Below the pieces are notes generated by a model, which was given only the letters and a program-made list of their open reading frames with translations, did no database searches and had not been told where the DNA came from. Both the position numbers and the translations under genes were made by a program. From positions 1 to 8,420 of the forward strand of contig CALEPD010000131.1 in NCBI GenBank assembly GCA_937910265.1: a stretch of 8,420 bases of DNA, in the 5' to 3' direction. Shown one piece after another: positions 6,544 through 8,420 of the stretch. Origin of the DNA: an uncultured Bacteroidales bacterium (lineage in GTDB: Bacteria > Bacteroidota > Bacteroidia > Bacteroidales > P3). Within the stretch, counting starts at the first letter, position 1; the number at the start of each line of letters is the position of its first letter.

Positions 6544-7839
6544 TTAAAGACCGAGTATTTTTTCTAATTCGACTTGGGCGTTCACCACACTCAAAACTGC
6601 CTGTACGTAGTTGCTTTGTGCGGTGATGATGTCGTTGCTTGCGTTTGTTACCTCAAGATTGCTGGCAGCGCCATACTTGTATTTCTCGGTTGTATTGTCG
6701 AATACACGTTTTGTGACATCGAGGTTGCGTTTCTGAATTTGATAAGTTTCGACGGCGGTAATGAGGTCGAAACAAAGCTGGCTGTACTGAACCTGCAATG
6801 CGTCTTCGGTTTGTTGCTTGGTGTTGAGCGTTTGCTGGTGGGCGAATTTGGCCTGCTTGATGGCTGCGGCGCGTGTACCACTTTGGAAGATGGGCAAATT
6901 GAAGCTGGCTCCGACCATGTTTGGTGGAGTCATATTCATACCTTCGTCCTTACCAAAATAGGTTTTGTTGCTATACTGATAGAAAGCAGTAATTGTGGGG
7001 GTGAATTTGAGCCAGGAATCGGTGAGTTGGAGTTTGGACACGCGTTCGGATTGCTGCAAGAGCTGATAATCATAGTTGTCCTCGAGGCGGAGGCCCTGAG
7101 TGGTGAGACCGACGGACTTTTCGACATCGATGATTTGGTCGATGGTGGAAGTGAGCACAAGCTGTGTGTTCACATTTTCGCCGAGTTGCAGCAACAGCGA
7201 GTTGTAGAGCATTTTGAGCGAGCGCTTGTTAGAGTTGATTGTGTTTTGCATTTGGGCGACCTGAACGCTTAATTGGTCGGCGGCGATTTGCTCAGCGGCA
7301 CCGGCCTTAACGCTTTCGATGGCCGAGCGCTCCAACACCTGCATATTGACCAAGGTACTATCGAGCAAACTCAAAATATCGTTCATTACCAAAATCGAGG
7401 CATAAACGCTTTTGACGCTGGCCCGTATGGTTTGTTCGGTCTGCTTGTAGGTTATGTCGGACATTTGAGCGGAGATTGAGGTGAGGAGCGTACCTGTGAT
7501 TTGCTGAGCGGAGATGGAGACTGCAGCAGAGACTCCCAAAGAGCCGTAGGGATTCATCGGGACACTCATCATACCGAAGTTCATCTCGTAGCCCAACATG
7601 TTGCTGTAATCGAAAGTACCCGACACCTGGGGCAACATAGTTGAGAAGGTTTGCCATTTGGCGGCTTCGGCGGCCTTGACTTCCAGTGACGCGTTTTGCA
7701 GACTGTAGTTATGCTCGACGGCATATTTCTGCGCATCGAGCAGTGAGAGCTGCAGTGTAGTGTCTTGCGAAGCCTGCAAACCCATCAGCGGAAACAGTGT
7801 GAGCAGTAATGGGAAATAGATTTTTTTTCTTTTCTTCAT
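6544..7839 (-). CDS. TolC-family outer membrane efflux channel
   Basis: The 431-aa protein has a Sec signal peptide (MKKRKK plus a hydrophobic core, cleavage probably after Ala23 in LQAS) and no lipobox cysteine, so unlike NodT/OprM types it is not lipidated. Two outer-membrane-efflux repeats follow: about 28-220 and 250-431. Each starts with a helix typical of the family (SLLDAQKYAVEHNYSLQNAS; YDYQLLQQSERVSKLQLTDS). The second shows LPIFQSGTRAAAIKQAK at about 315-331 and KYGAASNLEVTNASNDIITA at about 388-407, both strong family signatures. TolC proteins form trimeric channels with an outer-membrane barrel and periplasmic helical tunnel. This gene is the first of the operon, 49 bp ahead of the adaptor gene, so the channel is probably dedicated to this pump. 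Length is normal for the family. Confidence 0.95.
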   Translation of the reverse strand: MKKRKKIYFPLLLTLFPLMGLQASQDTTLQLSLLDAQKYAVEHNYSLQNASLEVKAAEAAKWQTFSTMLPQVSGTFDYSNMLGYEMNFGMMSVPMNPYGSLGVSAAVSISAQQITGTLLTSISAQMSDITYKQTEQTIRASVKSVYASILVMNDILSLLDSTLVNMQVLERSAIESVKAGAAEQIAADQLSVQVAQMQNTINSNKRSLKMLYNSLLLQLGENVNTQLVLTSTIDQIIDVEKSVGLTTQGLRLEDNYDYQLLQQSERVSKLQLTDSWLKFTPTITAFYQYSNKTYFGKDEGMNMTPPNMVGASFNLPIFQSGTRAAAIKQAKFAHQQTLNTKQQTEDALQVQYSQLCFDLITAVETYQIQKRNLDVTKRVFDNTTEKYKYGAASNLEVTNASNDIITAQSNYVQAVLSVVNAQVELEKILGL

Positions 7840-8266
7840 AATACTTTTTAATGTTTTTAATTAAAATAATTTGAGGTAACAATCATTAAGTATTTTATTA
7901 ATATAATTTATTGCAAAATACGGGGAAAATAAATCACTTTTTGTTAACTGAAAAAATGTAATAAAATTGTGGGGAATTTTATAATTTCGTTGCTTAATTG
8001 TGATTTATCATTCCATCATTATCGAAATTAAAACTATTGCACTGAAATACAGCAGTAAAGACAATATTGTAATTTTAGCCATACAGGCATGCCGACGGAC
8101 AAGTTGTGCAGTCTGCCACACGCTTTGTCGGAGCACAAAACCCGGCAAGAGTGACGGTTGAAAAACCGCAAAGAACATTTTTATGGTAAATATCACAATT
8201 GGATTGCTGTTGCATGATTGTTGGCTGGCAACAATGGGTATGGGACTGAGAGGCGGGAGGGTGAAA
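7840..8266. other. Gene-poor spacer and leader upstream of the efflux operon
   Basis: This stretch of about 430 bp has no convincing gene. The half next to the efflux operon (7840-8000) is strongly A/T-rich and should contain its promoter and 5' leader. The best minus-strand candidate is TATTTTG at 7920-7914, one base short of the Bacteroidota TAnnTTTG box and without a clear -33 partner, so it is only tentative. No operator-like inverted repeat was clear. The other half (8008-8260) has more balanced composition and carries only a weak minus-strand small ORF. No regulator gene for the efflux operon lies here. Confidence 0.5.
8008..8082 (-). CDS. Possible 24-aa hydrophobic small protein, doubtful
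   Basis: The minus strand encodes MAKITILSLLLYFSAIVLIS followed by IMME and a stop at 8008. This is a single hydrophobic helix with a charged end, as in small membrane proteins. The frame stays open upstream to a GTG at 8196 (62 aa in all), but that extension has no recognisable features. It is 168 bp upstream of the tolC-type gene and in the same orientation, so it could be read as part of the operon leader. There is no homology that I recognise, and no start signal to support it. It may well be chance. Confidence 0.2.
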   Translation of the reverse strand: MAKITILSLLLYFSAIVLISIMME

Positions 8267-8300
8267 AAAAACTCTGTGAAGGTTTTTTCACAGAGTTTTT
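8267..8300. terminator. Bidirectional intrinsic terminator downstream of the right-edge gene
   Basis: A perfect 14-bp inverted repeat (AAAAACTCTGTGAA at 8267-8280, complement at 8287-8300) encloses a 6-nt loop, GGTTTT. On the minus strand the hairpin ends in a run of eight T (plus 8264-8271), 28 bp after the stop of the gene entering from the right, so it insulates that gene from the efflux operon. On the plus strand it is followed by TTTTTATTATTTATT and would also work, although no plus-strand gene is seen here. Confidence 0.88.
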
Positions 8301-8328
8301 ATTATTTATTGCGGTTTATGCTGCGGGA

Positions 8329-8420
8329 TTAGATTTCCCAGGTGTCGCCGCTGTTGAGCAAATCGTCCATACATTTGATTTTGCTCGAAGCCTTAACCTC
8401 CTCAACCTGACGGCAGACCT
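8329..8420 (-). CDS. C-terminal end of an unidentified protein, cut by window edge
   Basis: On the minus strand the last 29 codons of an open frame end at TAA (8331-8329): VCRQVEEVKASSKIKCMDDL then LNSGDTWEI. The frame is supported by the strong terminator 28 bp after the stop and by the absence of a stop up to the window edge. The tail is polar with an acidic end and no membrane segment, so it is probably from a soluble cytosolic protein. I do not recognise the family from this fragment. It lies upstream of the efflux operon on the same strand, but the hairpin at 8267-8300 and the long spacer make it a separate unit. Confidence 0.6.
   Translation of the reverse strand, partial: VCRQVEEVKASSKIKCMDDLLNSGDTWEI

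Noticed and set aside
5580..7479. Plus-strand open frames at 5580-6281, 6574-7272 and 7273-7479
   Set aside because: They are antisense to the adaptor and TolC-family genes, with no recognisable protein features or start signals.
1..8420. tRNA, rRNA, CRISPR array, insertion sequence or phage genes
   Set aside because: No repeat array, transposase, integrase or RNA-gene signature was found. The repeats seen are the three terminator hairpins.

Overview
The window looks like chromosome from an anaerobic gut- or mouth-type member of the Bacteroidales (Bacteroidota). The evidence is a textbook TAnnTTTG-type -7 promoter box, starts without obvious Shine-Dalgarno sequences in A/T-rich leaders, a Bacteroides/Prevotella-style AraC regulator remnant, and the character of the YajC, lipoprotein adaptor and TolC proteins. 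Genus cannot be assigned from the sequence alone.

Left part (1-1416). The 5' end of a short chromate-transporter (CHR family) gene on the minus strand diverges from yajC (plus), which encodes the small SecDF-associated membrane protein. yajC converges on a minus-strand gene for a secreted protein with a long C-terminal coiled coil (243 aa, unknown function). A perfect 15-bp hairpin with T-tracts on both sides (620-662) separates the two and can terminate both. The coiled-coil gene has a convincing Bacteroidales promoter at about 1502-1532.

Middle (about 1417-1909). Between that promoter and the next operon lies a decayed AraC-family regulator on the plus strand. Only the C-terminal DNA-binding part remains. 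It is broken by a one-base frameshift near 1741, and there are signs of further lesions upstream. It ends just before a strong 14-bp hairpin (1832-1864) that most likely terminates the large operon arriving from the right.

Main block (1910-7839, all minus). In transcription order this is a TolC-type outer membrane channel, a periplasmic lipoprotein adaptor, a 1070-aa RND pump of the drug/amphiphile (HAE) type, and a 97-aa PII-like small protein. Gaps are 49, 28 and 12 bp, so this is almost certainly one operon. The first three products would form a complete tripartite efflux machine across both membranes. The fourth is the unusual part: a cytosolic PII-like protein tied to an RND pump suggests ligand or metabolite control of efflux, but this is inference.

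Right edge (7840-8420). A roughly 430-bp, mostly A/T-rich stretch holds the operon leader and no convincing gene (one weak small ORF). It is followed by a bidirectional hairpin terminator (8267-8300) and the last 29 codons of an unidentified minus-strand gene. No RNA genes, mobile elements, CRISPR arrays or attachment sites were seen.
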